Assembly (NCBI RefSeq): GCF_022829365.1
Contig: NZ_JAKSYJ010000152.1
Location: 1-64,000, forward strand
Source of the DNA: Methylobacterium sp. J-077
Lineage (GTDB): Bacteria > Pseudomonadota > Alphaproteobacteria > Rhizobiales > Beijerinckiaceae
DNA: 64,000 bases
Reading direction: 5' to 3'
Under the pieces are notes generated by a model that did no database searches, was not told the origin of the DNA, and was given only the letters and a program-made list of their open reading frames with translations. The position numbers and the translations under genes were made by a program. Positions 7,389 to 15,799 of the stretch are shown piece after piece (the first letter of the stretch is position 1; each line of letters opens with the position of its first letter).

Positions 7389-8459
7389 ATGGTTCGGGTC
7401 TCGGCGCTCAGGCTCACGCGTCGCCTGGGTACGCGCGCGCTGGCAAGCCTCGCAGCCCCACCCCTGGCCCTCATCGCCGGGACGAGCTCCGCCAGCGCTC
7501 ACGTGAAGTGGTTCTGCGCCTACGACGTCGCCGGTCAGCCGCGCGGCCTTGAGCAGGTGCTGTGCGCTGACTTCGAGTGGCTCGCCGGTCTGGCCATCCT
7601 GTGCCTGATGTTCGGGTGCCTGGCCGAGGGGACACCGCTCGGGGGCGCCCTGCTCAATGCCCTCGACCGGGTGACCAGCCGGATCCGGGCCGACACCGAG
7701 CTGCTGGTCCGCGCCACGCTGGGCTTCTTCTTCATCTCACTCTGGGAACTTGGCGGGATCATCCTGACCCCGGAGCTCAAGACCGACGTCGCCTGGATCC
7801 CGTGGTTCCAGCTCGCGCTCGCCGCCTGCCTGATCTGGCGACGGACCATGCCGATCACCGGGCTCGGCATCGTCTTCCTGTTCAGCTTCGCCACCGCGCA
7901 GTACGGCGTGTTCCACCTCGCCGACTATCCGGTGTTCCTCGGTGTGGCCGTCTATCTCATCTGCCAAGGCCTCAACCTGAAGCCCTTCGGCTTGCGCCCG
8001 CTGGACATCGTGCGCTGGACCGCTGCCATCACGCTGATGTGGGCCTCGGTCGAGAAGTGGGCCTACCCGCAGTGGACCGATCCGCTGCTCGCCGCCAAGC
8101 CGCAGATGACCATGGGCGCGACCCCTGAGCTGTTCATGCAGGCCGCCGGCGTCATCGAGTTCACCCTGGCCTTCGCGCTGCTCTGGACCCCGCTGGTCCG
8201 GCGCGCCGCGGCGATCATCCTGGCAGCGATTTTCGTCTCGGCGGTGTTCGAGTTCGGCAAGGTCGACGCGATCGGCCACTCCGGCATCATCGTCGTGCTG
8301 CTCGGTATCGCCGCCGACGATGCGCGGGCCGCGGTGCGGATGCGCGATGCAGCATGGGCACCGGCCTACTACGGCGGCGCGCTCGCGATCTTCCTGGCGC
8401 TGTACTATGTCGGTCACGAGGCCCTGTATGAGGGCTTGGTCAGCCTGCCGGTGATCTAG
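7389..8459 (+). CDS. Multi-pass membrane protein, DoxX-like
   Basis: The 356-residue protein begins with a signal peptide ending in SASA, so the mature chain starts HVKWFCAYDV. It then shows roughly eight to ten hydrophobic helices. The HVKWF opening is typical of a family of uncharacterised bacterial membrane proteins usually labelled DoxX-like. The exposed histidine near the new N-terminus could bind metal, but this is a guess. The ATG at 7389 has a GAGG ribosome site six bases before it and gives a clean signal peptide; a GTG at 7338 would add 17 residues. It converges with the second cupredoxin gene, hinting at a shared periplasmic redox or metal role. Confidence 0.6.
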   Translation: MVRVSALRLTRRLGTRALASLAAPPLALIAGTSSASAHVKWFCAYDVAGQPRGLEQVLCADFEWLAGLAILCLMFGCLAEGTPLGGALLNALDRVTSRIRADTELLVRATLGFFFISLWELGGIILTPELKTDVAWIPWFQLALAACLIWRRTMPITGLGIVFLFSFATAQYGVFHLADYPVFLGVAVYLICQGLNLKPFGLRPLDIVRWTAAITLMWASVEKWAYPQWTDPLLAAKPQMTMGATPELFMQAAGVIEFTLAFALLWTPLVRRAAAIILAAIFVSAVFEFGKVDAIGHSGIIVVLLGIAADDARAAVRMRDAAWAPAYYGGALAIFLALYYVGHEALYEGLVSLPVI

Positions 8460-8498
8460 GGCGAGGAGGCCGGTAGCTGGGTTTCAGCGGTGATCCGT

Positions 8499-8864
8499 CT
8501 ACCGCACGTGGACGGCGAGCTTCATCTTAGGATGGACGCCGCACAGGACGATGAAATCGCCCTCCTTCGGGAAGGTGATGACCGCCCTGGCACCAGGCTC
8601 GATGTCACCGGAGTCGAAGGCGAACTCATCGTCCTCAATGTAGGCGTGGTGGACGAAGTTACCGTCGTCGTTGACGATGGTGACATGCTCCCCGGTGTGC
8701 AGGGCGACATCGCGTGGCCCGAACTGCTTGCCCTTCTGCGATATGAGATGGTCCGCGTCTGGCAAGCCGGCGATGGCGCTACTGGCTACGGTCAGGGAAA
8801 CTGCGGCACACAGCATGAGTGTCGGAAATAATTTCCGGATGTTGTTCAGCATCTGCGCCACCAC
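8499..8864 (-). CDS. Cupredoxin-like type 1 copper protein (copy 2)
   Basis: The 121-residue exported protein has a signal peptide ending near residue 32 (SSAIAG) and the same ligand set as the protein at 1907-2272: His72 or His73, Cys108, His111 and Met114, in HHAY and CGVHPKM. The two proteins are the same length, with the copper ligands at identical positions, which indicates a duplication. Both are transcribed on the minus strand, each convergent with the plus-strand gene to its left. The likely role is electron transfer or copper binding in the periplasm; the donor and acceptor are unknown. Confidence 0.8.
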   Translation of the reverse strand: MVAQMLNNIRKLFPTLMLCAAVSLTVASSAIAGLPDADHLISQKGKQFGPRDVALHTGEHVTIVNDDGNFVHHAYIEDDEFAFDSGDIEPGARAVITFPKEGDFIVLCGVHPKMKLAVHVR

Positions 8865-9116
8865 AGATTTTCCGATCGTCTGGGCGGATATTAAATTTAG
8901 CGCGTTAATGGCGGCCGAAAATATTGCGTATCCTCAGTGAGATAACGAGGATGTGATCCGACTGGGTGTAGAGCCAAGAGGAAGCTGCGGCGCGCAATTC
9001 GGGAGTTCTGTTGTGGACGATGCCCGCACCCATTGGGACCGACCCAGTATCCTTGTCGACGCGGTAACCAAGCCAACTCTACGCCTCGCTTCCTGGATGC
9101 GAGAGGTAGGTGCCGA

Positions 9117-9326
9117 ATGGGCGATGACGTAGCAGCGCTCCTGCTCACCCTTGCGGCCGAGAACGCCGACCTGCGGCAGCAGCTCGCGACCGCCCAGGAC
9201 ATGTTGATGGAGACCGCGATCGACGCCGGGAACCTGCATGCCATGATCGAGGCGGTGCAGGTCGAGCGCGACGCTTGGCGGGACGAAGCCGGGCGATTGA
9301 GCGGACGAGGAAAGCAATACGCCTAG
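9117..9326 (+). CDS. Small coiled-coil protein (paralogue 2)
   Basis: This 69-residue protein is the shorter paralogue of the one encoded at 6802-7074. Both share the pattern AALLL-LAAEN, then AQDML-ETAIDAGNLHA and ERDAWR-EA. It is predicted to be almost entirely helical with heptad leucines, so a coiled-coil oligomer is likely. No function is known. It lies directly beyond a cupredoxin gene and before the flagellin gene. A longer in-frame start at 9033 is possible but is outside the conserved part. Confidence 0.6.
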   Translation: MGDDVAALLLTLAAENADLRQQLATAQDMLMETAIDAGNLHAMIEAVQVERDAWRDEAGRLSGRGKQYA

Positions 9327-9346
9327 TCCAATGGCCCAGACGCAAA

Positions 9347-9369
9347 CGGCCGGGGTGATGCCCCGGCCG
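9347..9369. terminator. Strong hairpin between convergent genes
   Basis: CGGCCGGGG and CCCCGGCCG form a perfect 9-base stem with a TGATG loop, between the 3' ends of the small coiled-coil gene and the flagellin gene. T-runs are weak on both sides (GTTTG on the flagellin side), so it is only a probable terminator. Confidence 0.5.
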
Positions 9370-9393
9370 CTGTGTCGACGATGATGCTGACGC

Positions 9394-10593
9394 TTACCGC
9401 AGCAGCTGCAGGATGCCCTGCTGGGCGGTGTTGGCCAGCGACAGAGCCGAGATGCCCAGCGACTGGCGGGTCGACAGAGCCTGCGAGTTTGCAGCCTCCT
9501 GGTTCAGATCCGCCGCCGTGAGGTTCGACGAGCCGGTATCCAGCACGTTGATCAGGTTCTTGCTGAAGTCCTGACGGTTCTGCACGACCGACAGGTTCGA
9601 ACCGAAGGTCGACGCGTCGGAACGCAGTTGGTTGCCCGCGCTTGTGAGACTGTTCAAGGTCGTATTGATGTCAGCGTTGAGCAAGAAGTTGCCCTGACTG
9701 ACGCCGCCGGCCCCAGAGACGGCGGTAATCGCTTTGAGCTTTAGACCGCTTGAAGTCTCATCGGTCGCGGTGACCGTCAGGTTCGAGTTACCCTTCGGAT
9801 TGAAGTTGATCGTCAGGTTGTTATTGGCACTAGCACCGTTGATCAAGTTCGTGCCGTTGTAGCTCGAGTCACCGGCCAGCTGATCGATCTGGGTCAGCAG
9901 GCTGTTGTACTGCGTCGCCAGGGAGGTGCGGGTTGATACACCCGAGACGCTCAAGTCGGAGCTCTGGGCGACCGCGGTCGCGGGCGAGCCCGACGTACCG
10001 TAGGTCGTGCTCGAGCCGGTGCCGTTAGCAAAACCAAGCGCGGTCTGACCAGCTGCTGTTGCGAATTCAACGTCCGAAGACGCGTTCATCACAATCTTGG
10101 TGCCGTCAGTGCTCTTCGAGAAGCTGCCGGCGCCCACGGCGGTGTTGAGCTTGGTGATGGCCTGATCGATCGTATCACCCGAAGAGAGAGCAGCGCTCGT
10201 CGCTGCGCCGTTGACGAACAGGCCGACAGTGGTGCCGCCGCTGCCGGGAGCCGCGTAGGCCGTCGAAGCGGTGCCGGTGGTGGTGATCTGGGTGGACAGC
10301 GCCTGGTTGGCGACCGACTTGGCCTGATCGACGAGCTTCTGGATCGAGGTGATGCCCTGGTTGGCGGCCTGGATCGACTGGATGCCGTTCGAGATGCCAT
10401 CGAGCAGGTTGCCGAGATCGCCCGAGCGCTGGCTGAGTGACTGGGCGGTGAAGAAGCTCACCGGGTTGTCGAGCGCCGAGGAGACTTTCAGGCCGGTGGA
10501 GAGCCGGTTCTGGGTGGTCGCGGTCAGCGAAGCCGTATCCTGCAGCGACAGCAGGTTCTGGCGGGTGGCGGCAGTGAGGGTGACGCTGGACAT
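9394..10593 (-). CDS. Flagellin
   Basis: The 399-residue protein has the conserved helical ends of flagellin. The N-terminal part includes QNLLSLQ, NRLSTGLKV, ALDNPVSFFTAQ and SNGIQSIQAANQGI. The C-terminal part includes NQEAANSQALSTRQSLGISALSLA and ends GILQLLR. The middle is Ser/Thr/Gly-rich and variable, as expected for the filament surface. It is secreted by the flagellar export system without a cleaved signal. The ATG at 10593 is chosen because flagellins start MSSVTL-like and an AGGA site lies before it. A small hairpin sits in the leader, and flbT lies divergently upstream. Confidence 0.92.
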   Translation of the reverse strand: MSSVTLTAATRQNLLSLQDTASLTATTQNRLSTGLKVSSALDNPVSFFTAQSLSQRSGDLGNLLDGISNGIQSIQAANQGITSIQKLVDQAKSVANQALSTQITTTGTASTAYAAPGSGGTTVGLFVNGAATSAALSSGDTIDQAITKLNTAVGAGSFSKSTDGTKIVMNASSDVEFATAAGQTALGFANGTGSSTTYGTSGSPATAVAQSSDLSVSGVSTRTSLATQYNSLLTQIDQLAGDSSYNGTNLINGASANNNLTINFNPKGNSNLTVTATDETSSGLKLKAITAVSGAGGVSQGNFLLNADINTTLNSLTSAGNQLRSDASTFGSNLSVVQNRQDFSKNLINVLDTGSSNLTAADLNQEAANSQALSTRQSLGISALSLANTAQQGILQLLR

Positions 10594-10620
10594 AGGAGCG
10601 GTCCTTTTGGGCGCTATAAA

Positions 10621-10635
10621 CCGCCGTATTGGCGG
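10621..10635 (-). promoter_or_regulatory. Hairpin in the flagellin leader
   Basis: CCGCC and GGCGG form a five-base stem with a GTATT loop, 28-42 bases upstream of the flagellin ATG. In Caulobacter FlbT acts on the 5' untranslated region of flagellin mRNA. This hairpin is a candidate target here because flbT is adjacent; that role is inferred. Confidence 0.3.
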
Positions 10636-10700
10636 CAACCACGGTCTACGGCCCAGCTCATTGCCGACAACTTAAATCGATCCGCGAAATGGCGTAGTCG

Positions 10701-10716
10701 TTAGAAGATCATTAAC
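10701..10716. promoter_or_regulatory. CtrA-type box with one mismatch
   Basis: TTAG, seven bases, TTAAC differs from the CtrA consensus by one base. It lies in the divergent flagellin-flbT spacer, 45 bases before the flbT ATG. CtrA controls flagellar genes in many alphaproteobacteria, so the location is fitting. Confidence 0.35.
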
Positions 10717-10760
10717 AATTGGTGTCTCACGCTGCGCAAATTGAGAAGAAGGATCAAATC

Positions 10761-11165
10761 ATGGGCTTACGCCTGAGCCTGAAACCTTATGAGCGCCTAA
10801 TTATCAATGGTGCCGCGATCCGTAATGGCGATAGACCCGTGTCGTTTCTCATCGAAAATCAGTGCAAGTTTTTGCGCGAGAGCGAGATTATGCACGAGAG
10901 TGATGCGGATACGGATTGCAAAAAACTTTGCGTTACGCTTCAGGTCATGTATCTCGTAGATGAGCCTGCGACTACAATCGAACTGTTCTTAGCACAAGCG
11001 CGCGAATTGATCGCTGTGGAGCGTAGCTTTGCTCCATATCTCCTAAAAATTCAGCTGGAAATTGAAGCCGCACAATATTACAAAGCGATCAAGCAGGGTC
11101 GAGAGTTGATTGCATACGAACGCAGCCTCCTGGATCGTCCTACCGCGAAAACTAACGCTGCCTGA
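10761..11165 (+). CDS. flbT: Flagellar biosynthesis repressor FlbT
   Basis: The 134-residue protein matches FlbT, which represses flagellin synthesis after transcription by acting on flagellin mRNA leaders. The typical opening LRLSLKPYERLIINGAAIRNG and the segment FLRESEIM are present, and length fits the family. The ATG at 10761 has a GAAGGA ribosome site seven bases before it; an upstream start at 10719 is less likely. It is divergent from the flagellin gene, its presumed target. Base composition is AT-richer than most of the window. No flaF was found beside it, though the two often occur together. Confidence 0.88.
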   Translation: MGLRLSLKPYERLIINGAAIRNGDRPVSFLIENQCKFLRESEIMHESDADTDCKKLCVTLQVMYLVDEPATTIELFLAQARELIAVERSFAPYLLKIQLEIEAAQYYKAIKQGRELIAYERSLLDRPTAKTNAA

Positions 11166-11245
11166 CATTGAAGTGAGGTCTGACGCCTCAACGCCTAACC
11201 TCGCTGCCGCCATCCCCCGCCCATGCCCGCGCAGCACGGCCATAC

Positions 11246-12403
11246 CTACGATCCGCGCGCTTGGCCGCCCACGCCGGCATTCCGCAGCATCCCATAGAAC
11301 TTGCCCGGGTCGAACATGGCCCGCGCCTGCTGCAGCGAGATCGGCCGGCCGCCCGGCGCCTCACCCCCGGGCATTCCGCCCGCCTTCTGCTGCCCCCGCT
11401 TCTGCTGACCGCCGGTGATGCTCTTCAGGGCGTTGCCGATCTGCGCGTAGGAGCCGGGCTACTGCTGAGGCTGAGCGGCAGGGTCGGTCGAGAACCCTGT
11501 CGGCGGGGGAGCAACCGCGAGCGGCTGGGCCGACAGCGCCGCGATGCCCGGGGCCGGAGAAGCCTGTCCCGGCACGGCAGCCCCCTGACCGACGACACCA
11601 CCGAGCCCGAAACCGCCCTGCTGAGCCGTCGACCCCATCGAGCCGCCGCGAGGCGCCGAGACCCCCGGCAGCGCCTGCCCGCCCGCGAAGCTGTTCGCGT
11701 AGGCCTGCGTCGTCGCCAGCCGGGCCGCGTTCTCGCCACCGGGGCGGTTGTAGCCCGCGAACTTCCAGGCGTCCGCCATCAAGGCGTTGGCCTCCTGCGG
11801 GCTCTTAGCGTTCTGCAGGGCGCTCGTGAGCTGCGGGTTCTCAGCCAGCGTGAACTTCGCCTGCGCCACCACCGGGTCGGATGCGCCCTGCGTGAACGCC
11901 TTCATGTTGGCGAGGCGGTCGGCGCGCCACGACAGGATGCCGCCGGACTGGCCGGCCTGACCGCTCTCACTCGGGTCGAACCACGATCCGGTGATGTTCG
12001 AGGGTGAATACCGGCTCTCATGCTGGGCGTAGGCGGCGACCGCGCCAAGGCCGTTCGGGTTCGTCAGACCGACCTGCTGCAGGGTCGAGATGAACCGGCC
12101 GCGGATGTCATTCGGATCCGGCGTCGCCGCCTCGGCGCTGTTCGGCCCGAGCATGGACAGGAGCCCGGTGGCGGCTGCCTGTGCCCCAGGCTGGACCACG
12201 GGCGTCGGCGCGCCGGTCGGTGGGGTCGCCGGGGCGGGCCCTGAGTACCCTGGCGGCGTCGCCTGCGGCACGTCCTGGGCGGCCGGAGCCTGGGCGGCCT
12301 GCTGTGCCTGCTGCTGCTGCAAGAACTGCTGCAGGGCCGGGCTCAGCGGGTTCTGGTCGTCGCCACCCGCGAAGGAGGGCAGGGAGCCGAAGCCGATGCT
12401 CAT
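11246..12403 (-). pseudogene. Prophage structural/lysozyme-like gene split by an in-frame TAG
   Basis: The first part (12403 down to 11459, 314 residues) starts MSIGFGSLPSFAGG and has a Q/A/P-rich linker. It continues with a domain like phage tail-tip lysozymes: ISTLQQVGL, AYAQHESRY, GGILSWRADRL. It ends PAAQPQQ at TAG (11459-11461). The same frame then stays open without a new start for another 70 codons, beginning PGSYAQIGNALKSITGG and ending at a TAG at 11246-11248. That tail reads like the normal C-terminus of such phage proteins. The simplest reading is a CAG-to-TAG change in a run of glutamine codons. Readthrough cannot be excluded. It belongs to the prophage remnant with the chimeric gene upstream. 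Confidence 0.6.
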
Positions 12404-12559
12404 GCGGAATGCCCCATGGTTGCGAAATCCGGCCCGCTGGTGGGCGCGGCGGGAATACGGGTGCCGTCGTGCAGTTTCAGGCCGGCGCCAGCCCTGGGCC
12501 AATTCAGCCGAGATTTGCGGCTATCGACAGAATGACGGGTCGAGGCCACATTCACCGGC

Positions 12560-12784
12560 ATGCGCCGCGCGGCTGAGATCCTGACCACTCTTGTGCTGTT
12601 CGCCATCGTCATGACGGCGATCGGGTGGGCATTGGGCGCAACCGTGCCTGCCGGGATTGACTGGCTATGGGACCGCATCGGCGGCACGGCTGTATGGACT
12701 GTACTTCTCACGATCTGGCTCGCCGCTGGCGTCTACGCATGGCGCGGTCACCGTCCGAAGGCCGGCAAGGCCATCGGTAGGTAA
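12560..12784 (+). CDS. Small two-helix membrane protein, possibly phage-related
   Basis: This 74-residue protein has two membrane helices, about residues 5-27 and 42-61, with a short loop containing DWLWDRIGG and a basic tail. The size and topology would fit a small holin-like or accessory membrane protein of the prophage remnant, but no family was recognised. It is transcribed opposite to both flanking phage genes, and its last 37 bases overlap the 3' end of the chimeric gene. The ribosome site is weak. Confidence 0.4.
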   Translation: MRRAAEILTTLVLFAIVMTAIGWALGATVPAGIDWLWDRIGGTAVWTVLLTIWLAAGVYAWRGHRPKAGKAIGR

Positions 12785-13551
12785 GGCCGGGCCCGGTCCG
12801 ACTGGGACAGCAGCGCTGCCTGTCCGCCGCGGGCCGCTATGTTGCTCAGAGCCGCCGCACGCTGCTGCGTCACCCCGCGCGCCTCCAGCGCTGCCAGCAA
12901 GGCGTTCAGCCGGTCGCCCTGGGTCATCGTCACAGCATCCGCCAGTTCGCGGTTGCGGGCGATGTCGGCCGACTTCCCGACCGCGTTGATCCCGGCCTTC
13001 GCCACGCGCCCAGCCTGAGCCAGAGCCCAGCCCTGCGGGCCGCCGATCGCACCGGCGACCGTCCCGCCGAAGTCGTCGCCCAGCGTCGTCCGGGGAGCGA
13101 CCCGCTCGGCGGCCTGGCTGCGCTGCGCGGTCTGTGAGCCCTCCACGATCCGGCGGTTGGCCTGGTCGAACGCGGCCTCGCGGTTCACCGCCCCAACGAC
13201 ACGGTCGACGGGAGCCTGCCCGTGAAGCTGGGCGAGGTTGGCGGCATTCCACCCGCCCTCGCCCTGCAACAGGTTCTGCATCGCCACGAGGTCGTTGCGC
13301 CGGGTGCCGACGGCCTGGTCGATGGCGCCCCGGGTGCCGATCGCCATGGCATCCTGTTCGCCCTGGGTCAGGTACGAGCACAGGCCGCTTTCAACGAAGT
13401 AGGCGTATTCAATCGGCTGATGCGGGTCGAGCACCGTCTTATGTAGCCGCAACGGCACCCGCTCCAGTGCGCGAGAGAGACCAACGAAGTCGTCCGCGGG
13501 CAGCGTGGCGAGGAGACGGTTACGGACCGTCGACTGCTGAAGCTGGAACAA
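12748..13551 (-). pseudogene. Chimeric gene: Crp/Fnr N-terminus fused to a phage protein C-terminus
   Basis: The 267-codon frame is made of two unrelated parts. Residues 1-62 are the start of a Crp/Fnr regulator's cyclic-nucleotide-like domain (NRLLATLPADDF, LERVPLRLHKTV, then YFVESGLCS). From about residue 63 the sequence becomes a prophage virion-type C-terminus (MAIGTRGAIDQAVGTRRND, then AAERVAPRTTLGDDFGG, ending PMALPAFGR). The join lies near 13360-13370. The regulator part lacks the rest of its sensor domain and the whole HTH, so it cannot act as a normal regulator. This looks like one end of a prophage or of its deletion. An assembly misjoin is the main alternative. Confidence 0.65.
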
Positions 13552-13701
13552 AAGCTCTGCTTCCGATCTAGGCCAGGGCAGGCTTCATCTCACAGCCGCT
13601 CGCGCCCCGAGGCGATGGCGAACGGTACGCCACCTTCGCACAGGATAGGGGCAAACTATGATCTATGTTGGAAATTGTTCGCCCCTCGCCGCCTGATCCG
13701 A

Positions 13702-13956
13702 TCACGGGCTGATGGCGTGCGGAATATGCCACTCACCGACCAAAGCGAGCGAGGCGGAGTAGACCGCCGTCCCGTTCTCATCGCGCACTCGAACCGAATA
13801 GGTGCGACGATCCCGATCCTGGAACTTGTTACGCGCCATTTCTGGGAGGGCATCCAACGCCTCGATGCGCGCGGCGTCGATGCTGGGCAACTCGAAGCCC
13901 TCATCGTCCTCATGGCGGAAGTCACCGTCGTCGGTGTCGAAGAAAAAATGGGGCAT
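13702..13956 (-). CDS. DUF6894-like small protein
   Basis: The 84-residue protein has the pattern MPHFFFDTDDG, then DDEGFELPSIDAARIEAL, which is the hallmark of a family of short proteins that is very abundant in Methylobacterium and rhizobia. The function is unknown. The family opens with a beta-strand-like segment followed by an ALDALPEMA helix. It stands alone between the chimeric gene and a Crp/Fnr regulator, and no operon is evident. Confidence 0.65.
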   Translation of the reverse strand: MPHFFFDTDDGDFRHEDDEGFELPSIDAARIEALDALPEMARNKFQDRDRRTYSVRVRDENGTAVYSASLALVGEWHIPHAISP

Positions 13957-14048
13957 GAGATATCCGGCCTCATTCAGGCGGGAGCATTCGCATCTCTCAG
14001 CCGCTGACGCCCAAATTCTCGATCAGCGATGTGTTTAGTTCTACCTCG

Positions 14049-14810
14049 TCATGAAGCTGAAATTTGTAGCTTGTGTTGGTGATGATTGAGATTTTTTGTT
14101 CGCGGGGTGTGATGCAGGTAGGTTGGGTCGAAGTCGCAGAAGGCTTTCAGCCGAGCGATGTCCAGGATCTCAAGGCGACGTTTCTTGAGGACGATCAGGT
14201 CTTCAGACCGCAGGTGCTGCAATGTGCGGTTCACGTGAACCGGCGTCATACCGAGCATGTCGGCGAGGTCGATCTGGGTGAGGGGTAGGGCATACCCGTC
14301 CTTCTCCGCCAAGCCGACCACGCTTAGGCGCAGCAGCAGTTCACAAAACAGGTGTGCCATCCGCTCGGCGGCTTCACGCCCTGCCAAGCCGACGAGCCAC
14401 TCGCGCAGCACCGCCTCATCGACGAGGGTCGCCCACCAGAGAGCATGAGCGATACGGGGATGGTTCTCGGTCAGGTCGCGGATGGTGGAACGCGGGATCT
14501 CCACCACGGTGCACGGAGTCAACGTGGCGATCGAATGGTCCATCTCGTCCAGGATGGCCACATGCAGGTCGCAGAAGTCCCCCGGCACCATGAGGGCTGT
14601 GATGTGGCGGTGACCCTTCGGCAGGATCTTGTACCGGCAGACGAAGCCAGAGAGGACGAGATGTACGTTCTCGGGCCGATCTCCCTCGGTGGTGAGATCC
14701 TGGCGGGCTGGGACCTGTCGGCCACGCACGCTCACGCGCCGCAACGTCTCGTGATCGCCCTCAGTTAGTTCGTCTGCGATGCTGAGCTTGCGGATCAGGG
14801 TATCGATCAT
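14049..14810 (-). CDS. Crp/Fnr-family transcription regulator
   Basis: The 253-residue protein has an N-terminal cyclic-nucleotide-type sensor barrel (about 20-140, with GFVCRYKILPKGHRHITAL and PGDFCDLH) and a C-terminal winged HTH (about 150-230). In the HTH, LTQIDLADMLGMTPVHVNRTLQHL gives the recognition helix. The ligand-binding arginine-serine pair of true cAMP receptors is not obvious, so the signal is unknown. It belongs to the same subfamily as the regulator at 15800-16543. The last 25 residues, rich in His and Asn, extend past the usual end. Confidence 0.85.
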   Translation of the reverse strand: MIDTLIRKLSIADELTEGDHETLRRVSVRGRQVPARQDLTTEGDRPENVHLVLSGFVCRYKILPKGHRHITALMVPGDFCDLHVAILDEMDHSIATLTPCTVVEIPRSTIRDLTENHPRIAHALWWATLVDEAVLREWLVGLAGREAAERMAHLFCELLLRLSVVGLAEKDGYALPLTQIDLADMLGMTPVHVNRTLQHLRSEDLIVLKKRRLEILDIARLKAFCDFDPTYLHHTPRTKNLNHHQHKLQISAS

Positions 14811-15036
14811 GGCTCACGACGCGCTCTTCGGCGGTCGTTTCGCCCCGATCCGGACGGCGTATCGCAATCACACAGGATGGACTTCAAGGCCCCGCGCATC
14901 GAGAGACTGCGATATGGCCCCGATACTCCATCATATGTTGTATTTCTGGCGGCGCATGAGGTTGGGTACAGTTCCAGACCTTCGGACCACCCTGGGTCCT
15001 ATCGTGGACGGGCCTGCGGCTCCCCACATACGGGAG

Positions 15037-15237
15037 ATGATCATCTTCAAGCCGAACCCCCACAAGCTGTGGATCACCCCATCCTCAAAGGAGCCGGGCC
15101 GGTTCGATTGGTCGGTCACGCGGGACGATATAGTCGTGCGCCAGTCGGCTCGCTCATTCGGCTCGGAGGGAGCGTCAGAGGCGAGCGGCGATGCGGCGTT
15201 TCGCGAAATCACGTCGCGTTGGCTGAGCGGACGCTAG
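15037..15237 (+). CDS. Hypothetical small protein
   Basis: The 66-residue frame encodes a charged protein with MIIFKPNPHKLWITPSSKE near the start and REITSRWLSGR at the end. It is not recognised. The frame is open further upstream, but that part has low-complexity content unlike real protein, so the ATG at 15037 is preferred. A GGGAG lies directly before it, too close for a normal ribosome site. It may not be a real gene. Confidence 0.35.
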   Translation: MIIFKPNPHKLWITPSSKEPGRFDWSVTRDDIVVRQSARSFGSEGASEASGDAAFREITSRWLSGR

Positions 15238-15271
15238 CTGCTGTCCGCTCGCGACTGACCGGGCGCGGCGG

Positions 15272-15535
15272 CTACACCCGCTCCGGCTGCGCGAGCATGA
15301 TGGCGGCGCGGATGGCAGCCCGCCGAAGCTCTGGGCTTGCCCAGGACTGACCCATCAGCGTTTGGGCGAAGGGGTGGGCTGCAACGGCCGCGGCAGGGTC
15401 GATCCGATAAATCTCGCCGAACGAGACCGGACCAGAGGCCGGATCGTCGATGTAGGCGTCCACCACGGCGGTAACATCGTCCTCGACGATGTCGAGGGTG
15501 GCGAACAGGTCGAGCGTCATGAGCCGGGTTGCCAT
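15272..15535 (-). CDS. Hypothetical small protein
   Basis: This 87-residue soluble protein begins MATRLMTLDLFATLDIVEDDV and ends with a helix-rich stretch, ELRRAAIRAAIMLAQ. No motif was recognised. It is flanked by two Crp/Fnr regulator genes and the other small frame at 15037. Codon use is in line with neighbours, which supports it being coding. Confidence 0.5.
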   Translation of the reverse strand: MATRLMTLDLFATLDIVEDDVTAVVDAYIDDPASGPVSFGEIYRIDPAAAVAAHPFAQTLMGQSWASPELRRAAIRAAIMLAQPERV

Positions 15536-15799
15536 GCCGACGCCATAGCGGCTTCACCGAGGCCGTGCTCTGATCGAGGTTAATCGGGTGCGTGCACCCG
15601 TGACATAACTGCGAGGTCCGACACCTCAACAGACGGGGGCGACCATGCCGGGCACCGGGATCGCCTAAAATCTTAACTCAGGTTTGATCGCCGCGCTAAT
15701 TTACCTCCTAGGCTCATGGGATCGTCAGCCGCTCCGGTACAGGTGCTGCCGCCTGGGAGAGCCGTGTGCTTCCGCCTGCGACGCAAGGCGACGGCCACG

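Noticed and set aside
13540-13575. Sequence near the chimeric gene start resembling a sequencing adapter (CTTCCGATCT)
   Set aside because: Only ten bases match and the flanks differ from the known adapter; such short matches occur by chance. Misassembly is still listed as a check for the chimera.
14979-15000. CGGACCACCCTGGGTCC resembling the right end of the IS3 remnant
   Set aside because: Only about 11 bases match and there is no transposase sequence next to it.
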